Of a stretch of DNA of 64,000 bases, positions 37,905 to 48,576 are shown piece by piece. Both the position numbers and the translations under genes were made by a program. Position 1 is the stretch's first letter. Every line of letters begins with the position of its first letter. Source of the DNA: Acidobacteriota bacterium (GTDB lineage Bacteria > Acidobacteriota > Vicinamibacteria > Vicinamibacterales > SCN-69-37); the NCBI GenBank assembly GCA_020853395.1, contig JADYYY010000021.1, forward strand, positions 1-64,000, given 5' to 3'. The notes under the pieces were generated by a model. That model saw nothing but the letters and a program-made list of their open reading frames with translations, was not told where the DNA came from and did not search any database.

Positions 37905-37981
37905 GCCGGTGTAGCTCAGCTGGTTAGAGCATGCGGCTCATATCCGCAGTGTCCGGGGTTCAAGTCCCTGCACCGGCACCA
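37905..37981 (+). tRNA. tRNA with CAT anticodon (elongator Met or lysidine-type Ile2)
   Basis: All arms fold: acceptor GCCGGTG/CACCGGC, D stem GCTC/GAGC, anticodon stem TGCGG/CCGCA with loop CTCATAT (anticodon CAT at 37939-37941), a 5-nt variable loop, T loop TTCAAGT, discriminator A and an encoded CCA. It is not an initiator, since the acceptor begins with a paired G-C and the anticodon stem lacks three consecutive G-C pairs of initiator type. Whether it is charged with Met or is the TilS substrate tRNA(Ile2) cannot be settled by eye; the divergent tilS gene makes Ile2 worth testing. Confidence 0.95.
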
Positions 37982-37989
37982 CCTCTCCT

Positions 37990-38011
37990 CCCGGGGGACC
38001 CGCCCCCCGGG
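37990..38011 (+). terminator. Terminator-like hairpin after the tRNA
   Basis: CCCGGGGG (37990-37997) pairs with CCCCCGGG (38004-38011) across a 6-nt loop, followed by CTTTCT. It lies 8 nt after the CCA end, where a tRNA terminator is expected. Confidence 0.6.
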
Positions 38012-38038
38012 CTTTCTCCCCCGTAGGCGTGAACCGCG

Positions 38039-38101
38039 AGGCTCGAGCCTTGGCCATGAGCCGCAAGGCGTAAGCCATGGGCTCCAAGTCGTGAGCCGGT
38101 C
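38039..38101. repeat. Degenerate heptamer array between the tRNA and queA
   Basis: At least seven tandem 7-bp units from 38053 (gccatga, gccgcaa and so on), preceded by more diverged units. It ends within a few bases of the queA stop at 38105. Confidence 0.7.
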
Positions 38102-38104
38102 TTC

Positions 38105-39169
38105 TCAGAGCACGAGCATGGCATCGCCGTAGCTGTAGAACCGGAATCCGCGCGAGACCGCGTGGCGATAGGCGGCCATGATGAGGTCGACGCCGCCAAA
38201 CGCAGCGACGAGCATCAGGAGCGACGAGCGTGGCAGGTGGAAATTGGTCAGCAGCCCGTCGATGGCGCGGAACCGGTAGCCGGGGTGGATGAAGAGGTCG
38301 GTCACGCCAGAGCCGGCCGGCACATCGTTGGCCGGGGCCGTCGCCGCGCTTTCCAGCGCCCGCGTCGTGGTCGTGCCGACCGCGATCACGCGGCCGCCGG
38401 CTGCGCGGGCATCGGCGATCGCCCGCGCGGCGGCCGACGAGATGGCATAGCGCTCCGCGTCGACGCGGTGCGCCTCGACCTGTTCGACGCGGACGGGCTT
38501 GAAGGTGCCGTACCCGACGTGCAGCGTCACCGTGGCCCATCCGATCCCGGCGTCGCGAAGCGACTGGAGGAGCGCCTCGTCGAAGTGCAGTCCCGCGGTG
38601 GGCGCCGCGATCGACCCGCGGCGAACGGCGAACACGGTCTGATAGCGCTCGCGATCCTCCGCGCTGTCCGGCCGATGGATGTAGGGCGGCAGCGGCACGT
38701 GTCCCAGCGCGTCGATCGCCTCGTCGACGCTATCGGCACCGGCCACGTCGAGGCGGATCGTGCGCCGGCCGAAGAAGTGCCGCTCGAGCACCTCGCCCGT
38801 GAGGCGCACGCCGGGCGCGCGCGTCGGATCGTCGAACACCAGGCGCGCGCCAGGCTTCAGCTTCTGGCCGGGGTGCACGAGCGCCTGCCACTCGCGCTCC
38901 GCGGTCTGCTCGAGCAGCAGACACTCGACCGCCCCGCCGCTCGGATCGCGACGCCCGAGCAGCCGTGCCGGGAACACGCGGGTGTCGTTCGCCACGAGCA
39001 GATCGTTGCGGCGAAGCCTGCTCGGCAGCTCCCGGATGGTCGCCTCCTCCCAGCAACCGGCGTCGCGATGGACGACCAGCAGGCGCGACGCTCCGCGTTC
39101 GCTTGGATGCTGCGCGATGAGTTCCGGAGGCAGGTCGAAGTCGAAAGCGGAAACCGAGAGCGGCGACAC
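38105..39169 (-). CDS. queA: S-adenosylmethionine:tRNA ribosyltransferase-isomerase
   Basis: QueA transfers and isomerises ribose from SAM to preQ1-tRNA, forming epoxyqueuosine. The 354-residue protein begins DFDLPPELIAQHPSERGASRLLV and contains NDTRVFPARLLG, GSIAAPTAGLHFDE, HVGYGTFKPVR and the C-terminal TNFHLPRSSLLMLVAAF, all family hallmarks. The GTG at 39169 has AGGAG 7 nt upstream. With queC and queE at 22-24 kb the window encodes three queuosine steps; tgt, queD, queF and queG are not seen. Confidence 0.95.
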   Translation of the reverse strand: MSPLSVSAFDFDLPPELIAQHPSERGASRLLVVHRDAGCWEEATIRELPSRLRRNDLLVANDTRVFPARLLGRRDPSGGAVECLLLEQTAEREWQALVHPGQKLKPGARLVFDDPTRAPGVRLTGEVLERHFFGRRTIRLDVAGADSVDEAIDALGHVPLPPYIHRPDSAEDRERYQTVFAVRRGSIAAPTAGLHFDEALLQSLRDAGIGWATVTLHVGYGTFKPVRVEQVEAHRVDAERYAISSAAARAIADARAAGGRVIAVGTTTTRALESAATAPANDVPAGSGVTDLFIHPGYRFRAIDGLLTNFHLPRSSLLMLVAAFGGVDLIMAAYRHAVSRGFRFYSYGDAMLVL

Positions 39170-39204
39170 CGGATGGCTCCTGGATTCTAGACCACGCGCC
39201 GGCG

Positions 39205-39684
39205 CTACGGCAGCCGTCCCTCGAGCAGGCGCCAGAGCGAGAGCGCCATCCAGATCGCGGCCAGCATCACGCCGAACACGATGACGCCGAACAGGCCGGC
39301 GATCGTGAAGACGAACGCGTAGTCGCCACGCGTCGGGCGCCGGCCCGGGTGCGCGAACCGTTCGAGCAGCGCGAGATTCGCCGTGTTCGCGCGCCAGAAC
39401 AGGTCGGCGACGTTGCCGGCGACCGGCACCGCGCCAATCGCCGCGTCGATCAGCGCGTTGACGAGCATGCGGGCGACGACGATCTTCGGAACGCCGAGCA
39501 GGAGGCCGTGGGAGATGACGGCGAGCGCGAACACGGGGCTCGCCAGATCGCCGAGGCCCGGCACCAGCGAGAGCAGCGGATCCAACCCGAACCGGATGTT
39601 CGTGCCGGGAATCCGGAAGCGCGCGTCGAGCAGCACGGCCCAGCGGCGCAGCAGTCGCATCGTGTGGTCCGGCGCGATCGGCAC
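39205..39684 (-). CDS. DUF4112 membrane protein
   Basis: A 159-residue protein with the DUF4112 core: LLDARFRIPGTNIRFGLDPLLSLVPGLGD near residues 18-46, hydrophobic segments at about 49-63 and 77-92, VPVAGNVADLFWRANTANLALLE, and a C-terminal transmembrane helix (FVFTIAGLFGVIVFGVMLAAIWM). Function unknown. It starts at 39684 with its 3' end 35 bp from the queA start. Confidence 0.82.
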   Translation of the reverse strand: MPIAPDHTMRLLRRWAVLLDARFRIPGTNIRFGLDPLLSLVPGLGDLASPVFALAVISHGLLLGVPKIVVARMLVNALIDAAIGAVPVAGNVADLFWRANTANLALLERFAHPGRRPTRGDYAFVFTIAGLFGVIVFGVMLAAIWMALSLWRLLEGRLP

Positions 39685-39760
39685 GGTCCCCTCACCTTAC
39701 CGCGGCTCGTCGTGATGCGGGAGGCCAGGGCGATGGCGAACGCTGGCGTAAGATCTGCGC

Positions 39761-41869
39761 GTGCGCGTCTGGCCGGGCTCCCCTGCTCCCCTCGGTGCAA
39801 CCTTCGACGGCAACGGAACCAACTTCGCGTTGTTCTCCGACCACGCGACGAAGGTGGAACTGTGCCTGTTCGATCGGCCCGGCGCGCGCGTCGAACAGCG
39901 GCGGGTACCGTTCGCGGAACGGACGAACGGCGTGTGGCACGCGTACCTGCCCGACGTGCGTCCCGGCCAGTTGTACGGCTACCGCGTCCACGGCCCCTGG
40001 GATCCGGCGCTCGGCCACCGATTCAATCCGGCCAAGCTCGTCCTCGATCCGTACGCGCGGGCGTTCGGCCGGGAGCTCGACTGGGACACGGCGCTCTTCG
40101 GCTTCGAGCGCGGCACCGACGGCGACGGCCCGCCCGACATGTCGGACAGCGCCCCGTTCGCCACGCTCGCCGTGGTCTCCGGCCACGAGCCGTTCGACTG
40201 GCTGGGCGATCGCCGGCCGGTGCGCCCGTGGTCCGATACGGTCATCTACGAGGCGCACGTGAAGGGCGCCACGGCGCGCCACGAATCGATTCCGCCCGCG
40301 CTGCGCGGAACGTTCCTTGGGCTGGCGTGCCCTCCGTTCATCGAGCACCTGCTCGGGCTCGGCGTGACGGCGGTCGAGCTGCTCCCGGTCCACGCTCACG
40401 CCGACGAGTGGGAAATCGCCGAGACGGCCCGAACGAACTACTGGGGCTACAACACGCTCTCCTTCTTCGTGCCCGATGCGCGCTTCGCCACGTCCTCCGC
40501 GACGCGCACGCGCGAGTTCAAGATGATGGTGCGGGCGCTGCACGAGGCCGGCCTCGAGGTCATCCTCGACGTGGTCTACAACCACACGGCGGAAGGCGGG
40601 CATCTCGGCCCGACGCTCTCGTGGCGCGGCATCGACAACCGCAGCTACTACCGCCTCGATCCCGGCCGGCCGTCGCGCTACGAAGACTTCACCGGCTGCG
40701 GCAATACGCTCGACCTGCGGCATCCGCGGGGGCTGCAGCTCGTGATGGACAGTCTCCGGTTCTGGGTCACGGAGATGCACGTCGACGGGTTCCGGTTCGA
40801 CCTCACCACCGTGCTGGCGCGCGACTCGCCCGAGTTCACGCCTCGCGCGCCGCTGCTCCAGGCGATCGCCCAGGATCCGATGCTCGCCGGCGTCAAGCTC
40901 ATCGCCGAGCCGTGGGATGTCGGGCCCGGCGGATTCCGGCTCGGCCAGTTCCCCGCGGGCTGGTCGGAATGGAACGCCTACTTCCGAGACGACGTCCGGC
41001 GCTTCTGGCGCGGCGATGCCGGCATGCTGTCGAAGCTCGCGTATCGCCTTTCGGGCAGCAGCGATCTGTTCGGCACCGCCCGGCGCGGCCCCACCGCGAG
41101 CATCAACTACGTCATCGCCCACGACGGGTTCACGCTGGCCGATCTCGTCTCGTATCGCGAGAAGCACAACGACGCGAACGGCGAGGGGAACCGCGACGGC
41201 GAGACGAACAACTTCAGTTGGAACTGCGGTGTCGAAGGCCCCACCGACGACGCGACCGTGCTCGAGCAGCGGGATCGGCACCGGCGCAATCTGATGACGA
41301 CGCTGATCGTCTCGATCGGGGTGCCGATGATCTCGGGCGGCGACGAGGTCGGGCGATCGCAGCAGGGCAACAACAACGCGTACTGCCACGACTCGCCGTT
41401 GAGCTGGACGCCGTGGCGTCTCCAGGATCGCGACCGCGACTTCCTGGCGTTCGTGCGCCGGCTCGTCACGTTCCGGATGTCGCATCCGGTGTTCCGGCGC
41501 AGCACGTTCCTGAACGGCGCGGGTCACGCCGCCGCGGACGTGCGCTGGCTCCGGCCGGAAGGCGGCGAGATGACGCCGGCCGACTGGGCCGCCGGCGATC
41601 GGCGCGCGCTCGGGATGCTGCTCGACGGCCGCACGATCCCGCAGCGCACGGCGCGCGGCGAGCCCATCGTCGGCGCCACGCTGCTCGTGCTGTTCAACGC
41701 GAGTGACGCCGACCTCGCGTTCGAGCTGCCGGCCGCGGACGCTGCCGGCTCCTGGATCCTCGTGCTCGACACGGCCGAGCCCACGCGGCCGGCGCAGCCG
41801 ATTGGCGATCAACGAACGCTCGCCGTGCCGGCCGGCAGCCTGGTCGTGTTACAGAAGCTTACGGCTTAA
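39761..41869 (+). CDS. glgX: Glycogen debranching enzyme (GlgX/TreX type)
   Basis: A 702-residue glycoside hydrolase of family 13 that cleaves alpha-1,6 branches in glycogen. An N-terminal CBM48-like domain (GATFDGNGTNFALFSDHA) precedes the catalytic barrel with DVVYNHT (270-276), the nucleophile Asp347 in DGFRFDL, the acid/base Glu383 in AEPWDVGPGGF and HDGFTL, plus the GlgX-type GNNNAYCHDSPLSW. TAAGAT at 39749-39754 ends 6 nt before the GTG, suggesting a leaderless mRNA. The final residues and TAA come from the start of the downstream repeat. Confidence 0.94.
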   Translation: MRVWPGSPAPLGATFDGNGTNFALFSDHATKVELCLFDRPGARVEQRRVPFAERTNGVWHAYLPDVRPGQLYGYRVHGPWDPALGHRFNPAKLVLDPYARAFGRELDWDTALFGFERGTDGDGPPDMSDSAPFATLAVVSGHEPFDWLGDRRPVRPWSDTVIYEAHVKGATARHESIPPALRGTFLGLACPPFIEHLLGLGVTAVELLPVHAHADEWEIAETARTNYWGYNTLSFFVPDARFATSSATRTREFKMMVRALHEAGLEVILDVVYNHTAEGGHLGPTLSWRGIDNRSYYRLDPGRPSRYEDFTGCGNTLDLRHPRGLQLVMDSLRFWVTEMHVDGFRFDLTTVLARDSPEFTPRAPLLQAIAQDPMLAGVKLIAEPWDVGPGGFRLGQFPAGWSEWNAYFRDDVRRFWRGDAGMLSKLAYRLSGSSDLFGTARRGPTASINYVIAHDGFTLADLVSYREKHNDANGEGNRDGETNNFSWNCGVEGPTDDATVLEQRDRHRRNLMTTLIVSIGVPMISGGDEVGRSQQGNNNAYCHDSPLSWTPWRLQDRDRDFLAFVRRLVTFRMSHPVFRRSTFLNGAGHAAADVRWLRPEGGEMTPADWAAGDRRALGMLLDGRTIPQRTARGEPIVGATLLVLFNASDADLAFELPAADAAGSWILVLDTAEPTRPAQPIGDQRTLAVPAGSLVVLQKLTA

Positions 41870-41881
41870 TAATTGGGGCCT

Positions 41882-41986
41882 AGGGCTTACGGCTTACGAC
41901 TCATGGCCTGAGGCGTAAGCGGCAAGGCCCAAGCCGTGAAGCGTAGGGCGTGAGGCGCAAGCCGTAAGACCTAAGCCGTACGCCCC
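41882..41986. repeat. Array of 15 degenerate tandem heptamers
   Basis: Exactly 15 consecutive 7-bp units fill 105 bp (for example agggctt, acggctt, aagccgt). Read in register they fit about GSCNYRA. The reverse complement, rotated, gives GSCTYRN, so the unit is nearly self-complementary. Related units extend upstream to about 41860. Six other loci in the window carry shorter versions. Nothing suggests coding. Confidence 0.85.
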
Positions 41987-42126
41987 ACGAGTCCCCTGGC
42001 CGTCGGCCAGGCGCTGAAACGAGGACTGGTGTCGTTCGACGATCTCTCGTCGGGACATCGGCGCTATCGGTGACACGATTTGGCACGGTGAGCAACGCCT
42101 GCCCCGACGCCCTCGTCTAAGCGCCT
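41987..42126. other. Spacer before the orphan permease
   Basis: A 140-bp stretch after the heptamer array and before the ABC permease. I see no gene, no clear promoter and no Shine-Dalgarno for the GTG at 42127. Confidence 0.4.
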
Positions 42127-44613
42127 GTGTCAACAACATCCTTCTCCGTTTCGGCCTTTCTGATGTCGCTCATGGCGCCTGCGCTCCGCCTCCTCAGCCG
42201 AGAAAAGCGGTTCGCGGACTTTGCCATCGTCACGTTGGCCATCGGTATCGGCGCACTGACCACAGCGTTCGCGATCGTCTATGGCGTGCTTCTCAAGCCG
42301 CTCCGATACGCAGAACCGGGACGTCTCTATGCGATCGCCGAGTTCGCATCCCAGTTTGCGAAGGAGTATCCCAGCCTGCCGGTCAACGCGGCGCACTTCA
42401 ACCGATGGCAGCGGCAATGCGCGTCGTGCGAGTCAGGCGCGCTGATTCTCAGCAGCTCATTCGACCTCACCGGAGACGGCGAGCCCGAGCGTCTCGAGGG
42501 CGTGGAAACGACGTGGCAGTTGTTCCAGCTTCTCGGCGTGCGCCCGCAACTGGGGCGGACGTTCGTCGAAGACGATGACGTGCCAGGAAGTCCCGCGCAC
42601 GTGGTAATGACCGACGCGCTGTGGCGCCGCCGCTTTGCTGCGGATCCAAGCATCGTCGGCCGGACGATTCAGCTCAACGACCAGGCCCATGTCGTCGTCG
42701 GCGTCCTGGCCCCGAACTTCCGGTTCCCCGTCGGCCGACAGCTCCACTCGGTCATGGCATTGCCCGACCGCACCGAGGTGTTCCGGCCGCTTCGTCTGCG
42801 GTGGGCCAATCTGTCGGATGTCGGAGGCTTCAACTTCGCGGGCGTGATGCGGCTGCGCCCTGGCGCCACGCCCGAGCGCGCGCAAGCGGAGATGACGGCG
42901 GCCGTCGCGGACGCGGGCGTGAAGATGAAGACGGAGCTTCGGGCGCTCCTCAGTCCCCTTCACGAGCGCATGACCGGCGCGTCTCGCGATGCCTTGTGGC
43001 TGCTATTTGGTGGTGTCGGTGCGCTGCTGCTGATCGTGTGCGCGAATCTCGGTCACATGATGGTCATCAGAGCGTCCCGCCGCACGCGCGACGCGGTCAT
43101 TCGTCGGGCGCTCGGCGCACGAAGCCTGAGTCTCTTCGTCGAAACGATGTCGATAAGCGGCGCCGTCGCGGCCATTGGCGGCATCAGCGGCGCGGCGCTC
43201 GCGTTCGTTGGCGTGCGGTTGTTCGTGAACATGGCGCCAACGGACGTCCCGCGGCTGGATGAGATTGCCGTCAACGCACCGGCACTGATGTTCGCCGCCG
43301 GCATTTCCCTGGCGTGCGGCGTCATCTGCGGCCTCTGGCCCGCGATCCGGCTGAGCCGAGCGACATCGATCGCGGTGCTCAGGGAAGTCTCGCAACGTAC
43401 CACGGAAACACGAGGCGCTCGCCGGATGCGGGAAGGGCTGGTGGCCGCCGAAGTCACACTGACTACCGTTCTGGTGATCGTGGCAGCCCTGCTCGGCATG
43501 AGCTTCCTCAGCGTCATGAACGTCGATCGCGGCTTCGACGTGAACCAGGTGCTCACGGCAGACATCACGTTGCCAGCCGCACGGTATCCGGGCAGTGACG
43601 ACCGCGAACAGTTTCATCACCGGATGCTCGACGCCCTGAATACGCTGCCGGGCGTCACATCGGCCGGCCTCGTCAGCTCACTCCCATTGAAAGCGCAAAG
43701 CTGGCGAACCGTGATCAGAAAAGAAGGAGATGCGCGGCCGCTGCTCGAACATCCGTTGGCCCACTTCCGGTTCGTGAGCCCTCGCTATTTCGAGACGATG
43801 GGCATCGGCGTGCGCGAGGGACGCGTGATGTCGGATGACGATCACGGGCGCCCCGTGGCGGTGGTCTCCGCAAGCGCGGCCGCACGAGCGTGGCCCGGCG
43901 AGAGTCCGGTGGGCAAGCGCATTCGAGCAGACAGCGGCAACGGCACGGATCCGCGATGGGTCGATGTCGTTGGCGTCGTTGCCGACGTGCGCACCGTGGG
44001 GCTCGAGGAGGCGCCGCCCCTCATGGTCTACGTGCCCTATTGGGACGGAGTCCTGCACCAGGGCAATGTGTGGGGGAACGCAACGTACGTGCTCCGCACG
44101 CCGCACGATCCTGCCGCGCTGGCTGGCTCGCTCCGTCGCGCCGTCCGGGAACTCGACGCAGCGCTTCCCCTGGCGGACCTGCGGACCATGGAAGACGTCG
44201 CGCGAGCGTCGGTCGCGACGCGGCAATTCAACACGCTGCTCGCCGGCATCTTCGCCGCCGCGACGCTGGTGCTCGCCTGCCTCGGTGTGTATGGCGCGAC
44301 CGAATATTCGGTGGCGTGCCGCACGCGCGAGATCGGACTCCGGATGGCGCTCGGTGCTCAACAATCCACCATCCTACGGCAGGTGCTGCTTCAGGGCATG
44401 TCACCGGTCATTGGTGGACTCGTGCTCGGTGTATTCGCCGCCCTCTGGGTCGGACGGATCATCGGCAGTATGTTCTTCGGTGTGGCGGCTCACGACCCAG
44501 TGACGATTGCCGTCGTCGCGTCGATCCTGACCATCGTCGGGGCTGCCGCGTGCTGGCTACCAGCGCGGCGCGCGGCAGCGATCGCCCCGGCCCACGCACT
44601 GCGCCAGGATTGA
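42127..44613 (+). CDS. MacB-like ABC permease (acidobacterial orphan permease type)
   Basis: An 828-residue permease with two FtsX/MacB repeats. The N-terminal helix (ADFAIVTLAIGIGALTTAFAIVYGVLL) is followed by a MacB periplasmic core (VETTWQLFQLLGVRPQLGRTFVEDDD), three helices around 285-405, a second periplasmic core (YFETMGIGVREGR) and three C-terminal helices with REIGLRMALGAQ. No ATPase is adjacent, as usual for the expanded 'acidobacterial duplicated orphan permease' group. Its base composition looks somewhat less GC-rich than its neighbours by eye, and it lies beside transposase remnants, suggesting an acquired patch. Substrate unknown. Confidence 0.85.
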   Translation: MSTTSFSVSAFLMSLMAPALRLLSREKRFADFAIVTLAIGIGALTTAFAIVYGVLLKPLRYAEPGRLYAIAEFASQFAKEYPSLPVNAAHFNRWQRQCASCESGALILSSSFDLTGDGEPERLEGVETTWQLFQLLGVRPQLGRTFVEDDDVPGSPAHVVMTDALWRRRFAADPSIVGRTIQLNDQAHVVVGVLAPNFRFPVGRQLHSVMALPDRTEVFRPLRLRWANLSDVGGFNFAGVMRLRPGATPERAQAEMTAAVADAGVKMKTELRALLSPLHERMTGASRDALWLLFGGVGALLLIVCANLGHMMVIRASRRTRDAVIRRALGARSLSLFVETMSISGAVAAIGGISGAALAFVGVRLFVNMAPTDVPRLDEIAVNAPALMFAAGISLACGVICGLWPAIRLSRATSIAVLREVSQRTTETRGARRMREGLVAAEVTLTTVLVIVAALLGMSFLSVMNVDRGFDVNQVLTADITLPAARYPGSDDREQFHHRMLDALNTLPGVTSAGLVSSLPLKAQSWRTVIRKEGDARPLLEHPLAHFRFVSPRYFETMGIGVREGRVMSDDDHGRPVAVVSASAAARAWPGESPVGKRIRADSGNGTDPRWVDVVGVVADVRTVGLEEAPPLMVYVPYWDGVLHQGNVWGNATYVLRTPHDPAALAGSLRRAVRELDAALPLADLRTMEDVARASVATRQFNTLLAGIFAAATLVLACLGVYGATEYSVACRTREIGLRMALGAQQSTILRQVLLQGMSPVIGGLVLGVFAALWVGRIIGSMFFGVAAHDPVTIAVVASILTIVGAAACWLPARRAAAIAPAHALRQD

Positions 44614-44689
44614 ACCGGCACGTCGCGTCAATGAACCTCGAGCGGAGCGCGAGCGCCCGTCTATGGTGTTGCTTCCGTGAGCTTCCTCG

Positions 44690-44883
44690 TCCAGCCGACA
44701 GCTCCCAAGGAGACTGACTGGCTGCCGTGGGCCTCGGCAAAAAGGTCAGGGGCAGCACCCGGCCGAGGCTGTCGTGCGGCCGCTCCTGGTTGTAGATCCG
44801 CAGCCACGCGGTCGTGAGCGTGCGGAGTTCGGCGATCGATTCGAAGAGGTGCGCATTGAGCACCTCCGTCCGGTCGCTCCGAT
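44690..44883 (-). pseudogene. C-terminal remnant of an IS3-family transposase
   Basis: Minus-strand reading RTEVLNAHLFESIAELR, then WLRIYNQERPHDSLGRV, matches the final part of the IS3-family OrfB integrase, including the last catalytic-domain helix. Everything upstream (the DDE residues) is missing and the frame then runs antisense into the permease gene without a proper stop. Both boundaries are approximate. Confidence 0.75.
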
Positions 44884-44896
44884 TGCCACTACTTTG

Positions 44897-45402
44897 TCAC
44901 CTTCGTAAGGGTGGGGGAGTCTGCCGAAAGCTATCGAGCATCGCGAGGAGCCGGGGCGTGTGAATCACGTAGAGCAAGCCGAAGATTTCGCGGATCCACA
45001 AGCGGACGGTCGGTAGCGTGGGGGCGTCGAGGTCGGGCGTGCGGAGGCGTTCGGTCTGCAGGAAGGTGTGGGCCACGGCGACGAGGACCGCATGATGCGT
45101 CCACCCACGATAGCGCCGGCCTTCGAAGTGGTCGAAGCCGAGGTCATCTTTTAGTTCGCGATACTGCTGTTCAATCGGCCACCGGCTGCGGGCGAGCGTG
45201 ACGAGGTCTTGCAGCGTGGCGTCGGCATCGAGATTGAGCAAGTAGTACTTCCGGTCGGTGCCATCGGGCGCTTGCTCGCAGAGCAGCCAGCGCTCACCGC
45301 GCGCCCGAGTGGGCCTCACGCGCAACGCGAGGAACTGACCGGTCAACGGGCCCTTCGTGCCTTGGCCCCACGACGGGCTGCCACCGGTCGGCGGGAGCCG
45401 CT
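44897..45402 (-). pseudogene. C-terminal remnant of an IS701/IS4-like transposase
   Basis: About 165 codons read GQGTKGPLTGQFLALRVRP, then TLARSRWPIEQQYRELKDD, LGFDHFEGRRYRGWTHHAVL and HTFLQTERLR, the DDE_5-type transposase C-terminal half with its catalytic Glu in the ELKDD helix. It stops naturally at 44897. The N-terminal half is gone: homology runs up to within a few bases of the fabH stop at 45403, so a deletion or insertion joined it to the fabH 3' end. It abuts the IS3 remnant on its other side. Confidence 0.8.
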
Positions 45403-46397
<995 letters not shown>

Positions 46398-46404
<7 letters not shown>

Positions 46405-47420
46405 AGCCGGTTGTCCTTCCCGGGCGCGATCAGCCCGAAGTACTCGTACGCGCGCGCGGTGGCGACCCGCCCGCGCGGCGTGCGATCCAGGAAGCCGATC
46501 TGGATCAGATACGGCTCGTAGATGTCCTCGATGGCGTCCTTCTCTTCGCCGATCGCCGCGGCGAGGCTGTTGAGGCCGACCGGCCCGCCCGAGAACTTGT
46601 CGATGATCGTGCGGAGCAGCCGCCGATCCGCCTCGTCGAACCCGTGCGCGTCGACCTCGAGCAGCCGCAGCGCGTCGAGACAGACGGCCGCGGTAATCCG
46701 CCCGTCGGCCCGCACTTCCGCGAAGTCGCGCACGCGGCGCAGCAAGCGGTTCGCGATGCGCGGCGTGCCGCGCGACCGGCGGGCGATCTCGGCGGCCGCC
46801 TCGGACGCGATCGCGACACCCAGGATCCGGGCCGACCGCGTGAGGATCGTCGTGACGTCCGACTCCTCGTAGAAATCGAGCCGATGCACGATGCCGAACC
46901 GCGCGCGCAACGGGGACGTGAGCAGGCCGGCGCGCGTCGTCGCGCCGACGAGCGTGAACGGCTGCAGCGGCACCTTGACCGAGCGGGCGCCAGGGCCCTG
47001 CCCGATCATGATGTCCAGCTCGAAGTCCTCCATCGCCGGATAGAGGATCTCCTCGATGGCCGCGCTCATCCGGTGCACTTCGTCGATGAAGAGCACGTCG
47101 CGCGCCTGCAGGTTCGTGAGAATCGCCGCGAGGTCGCCCGGCCGCTCGAGCACGGGCCCGGACGTCGATCGCACCGGCACGCCGAGCTCGTTGCCGATGA
47201 CGTACGCGAGCGTGGTCTTGCCGAGACCGGGCGGGCCGTACAGCAGGACGTGATCGAGCGCTTCGTGACGCTGCTTCGCGGCGGCGATCGAGACCTGCAG
47301 GTTGGCGCGCACGCGTTCCTGCCCGATGTAGTCGTCGAGCGTCCGCGGACGGAGCCCGGTCTCGTACTGGGCGTCGTCGTCCACGCGGGATGCGGTCGTG
47401 AGCCGGGCGTCGGCCGTCAT
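46398..47420 (-). CDS. ruvB: Holliday junction branch migration helicase RuvB
   Basis: RuvB is the AAA+ motor that drives branch migration with RuvA. The 340-residue protein has [20 protein letters not shown], Walker [11 protein letters not shown], Walker [10 protein letters not shown], sensor GATTRAGLL and the C-terminal winged helix with [16 protein letters not shown]. The ATG at 47420 is used; the open frame continues upstream to 48158 but overlaps ruvA. It lies 2 bp after ruvA. Confidence 0.95.
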
Positions 47421-47422
47421 GA

Positions 47423-48019
47423 TCAGCGCGCGAGCTCCCGCAGCGTCTCGCGCAGGAGCGGTTCGAACGCGCGCGCCTCGCTGCGGCCGATGACGGTGTC
47501 GACCGTCTTCTCGACCGCGTGGCGCTGGTAGCCGAGGTTGACGAGCGCCGAGAGGATGTCGTCCCTGACCTCGTCGCCGCCCGCCCGCCGTGGCGCGTCG
47601 GCCGCCTCGTCCACGGCGGCCGGCAGCCGATCCTTCAGCTCGAGCACGAGCCGCTCCGCCGTCTTGCGGCCGATCCCCGGCGTCCGCGTGAGACGCGCCA
47701 CGTCGCCGTGGCGCACCGCGCGCACGAGCTCGGCAGGCTCGATCCCGGACAGCACGGCGAGCGCCAGCTTCGGCCCGACGCCGTTCACGCCGATCAGCCG
47801 CTCGAACAGCGTGCGTTCCAACGCCGTGTGGAAACCGTACAGTTGAATGGCCTCGTCGGTCACCCGCGTGTAGACGCCGAGCGCGACCCGCTCGCCGCGA
47901 TCGCCGACGGCGTAGAACGTCGAGAGCGGCACGAGGACCTCGTAGCCCACGCCACCGACGTCCACCACCAGTCGAGGGACCTGTTTCTCGAGCAGCGTGC
48001 CGGACAGATGCGCGATCAC
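47423..48019 (-). CDS. ruvA: Holliday junction DNA-binding protein RuvA
   Basis: RuvA forms tetramers that hold the Holliday junction open for RuvB and RuvC. The 198-residue protein shows the N-terminal OB-fold ([28 protein letters not shown]), two helix-hairpin-helix motifs ([16 protein letters not shown] and [18 protein letters not shown]) and a C-terminal RuvB-binding domain ([16 protein letters not shown]). The GTG start overlaps the ruvC stop by 4 nt. Confidence 0.94.
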   Translation of the reverse strand: MIAHLSGTLLEKQVPRLVVDVGGVGYEVLVPLSTFYAVGDRGERVALGVYTRVTDEAIQLYGFHTALERTLFERLIGVNGVGPKLALAVLSGIEPAELVRAVRHGDVARLTRTPGIGRKTAERLVLELKDRLPAAVDEAADAPRRAGGDEVRDDILSALVNLGYQRHAVEKTVDTVIGRSEARAFEPLLRETLRELAR

Positions 48020-48576
48020 GGCGCCTGTCGTCGGGCGCCGGCCGGCAACTGGGCGTGCCGCCAGCTCCGGAGATGGCGCGGCACGCGCGCCGGCGTGGCA
48101 TGCGCCGAGCCGGCCGACTGCGCGTGGCAGAGCGCGACGGCGAGCGCATCGGCGGCATCGTGCGGCGCGGGAGGTACCTCCAGACCGAGCAGCAGCTTGA
48201 CCATCTGCTGCATCTGCGTCTTCTCCGCGCGGCCGTAGCCGGTCACCGCGACCTTGATTTCAGCGGGCGCGTACTCGTACGGCCGGAGGCCGGCCTCGAT
48301 CACCGCGAGCACGGCGACGCCGCGAGCCTGGCCGAGGACGAGCGCGCTGCGCACGTTGCGGGCGTGAAAGAGCGTTTCGATGGCCACGCAATCCGGCGCG
48401 TGCGCGCGCAGCAGTTCGCGAAGGCCGTCGTGGATCACGCGCAGCCGTTCGGGAAGCGTCGACGCGAGCGGCGGCGACACCGCACCGCAGGCGACGAGCC
48501 GATGCCGGGTGCCGTCCGACTCCACGCAGCCGTAGCCGGTGCGGACGGATCCCGGATCGATCCCGAAGATCCTCAC
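48016..48576 (-). CDS. ruvC: Crossover junction endonuclease RuvC
   Basis: RuvC resolves Holliday junctions by paired nicks. The 186-residue protein has the RNase H-like catalytic residues: Asp7 in [13 protein letters not shown], Glu in [10 protein letters not shown] and the C-terminal [13 protein letters not shown]. The GTG at 48576 is chosen because it gives the conserved start ([10 protein letters not shown]) and overlaps the yebC stop as GTGA. The C-terminal tail after about 165 is Arg/Ala-rich and non-conserved. Confidence 0.94.
   Translation of the reverse strand: MRIFGIDPGSVRTGYGCVESDGTRHRLVACGAVSPPLASTLPERLRVIHDGLRELLRAHAPDCVAIETLFHARNVRSALVLGQARGVAVLAVIEAGLRPYEYAPAEIKVAVTGYGRAEKTQMQQMVKLLLGLEVPPAPHDAADALAVALCHAQSAGSAHATPARVPRHLRSWRHAQLPAGARRQAP

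Noticed and set aside
39692-41812. A 706-codon open frame antisense to glgX
   Set aside because: The sense strand encodes a complete GH13 enzyme with all catalytic motifs; long antisense frames are common at this GC content and this one has no recognisable domain.
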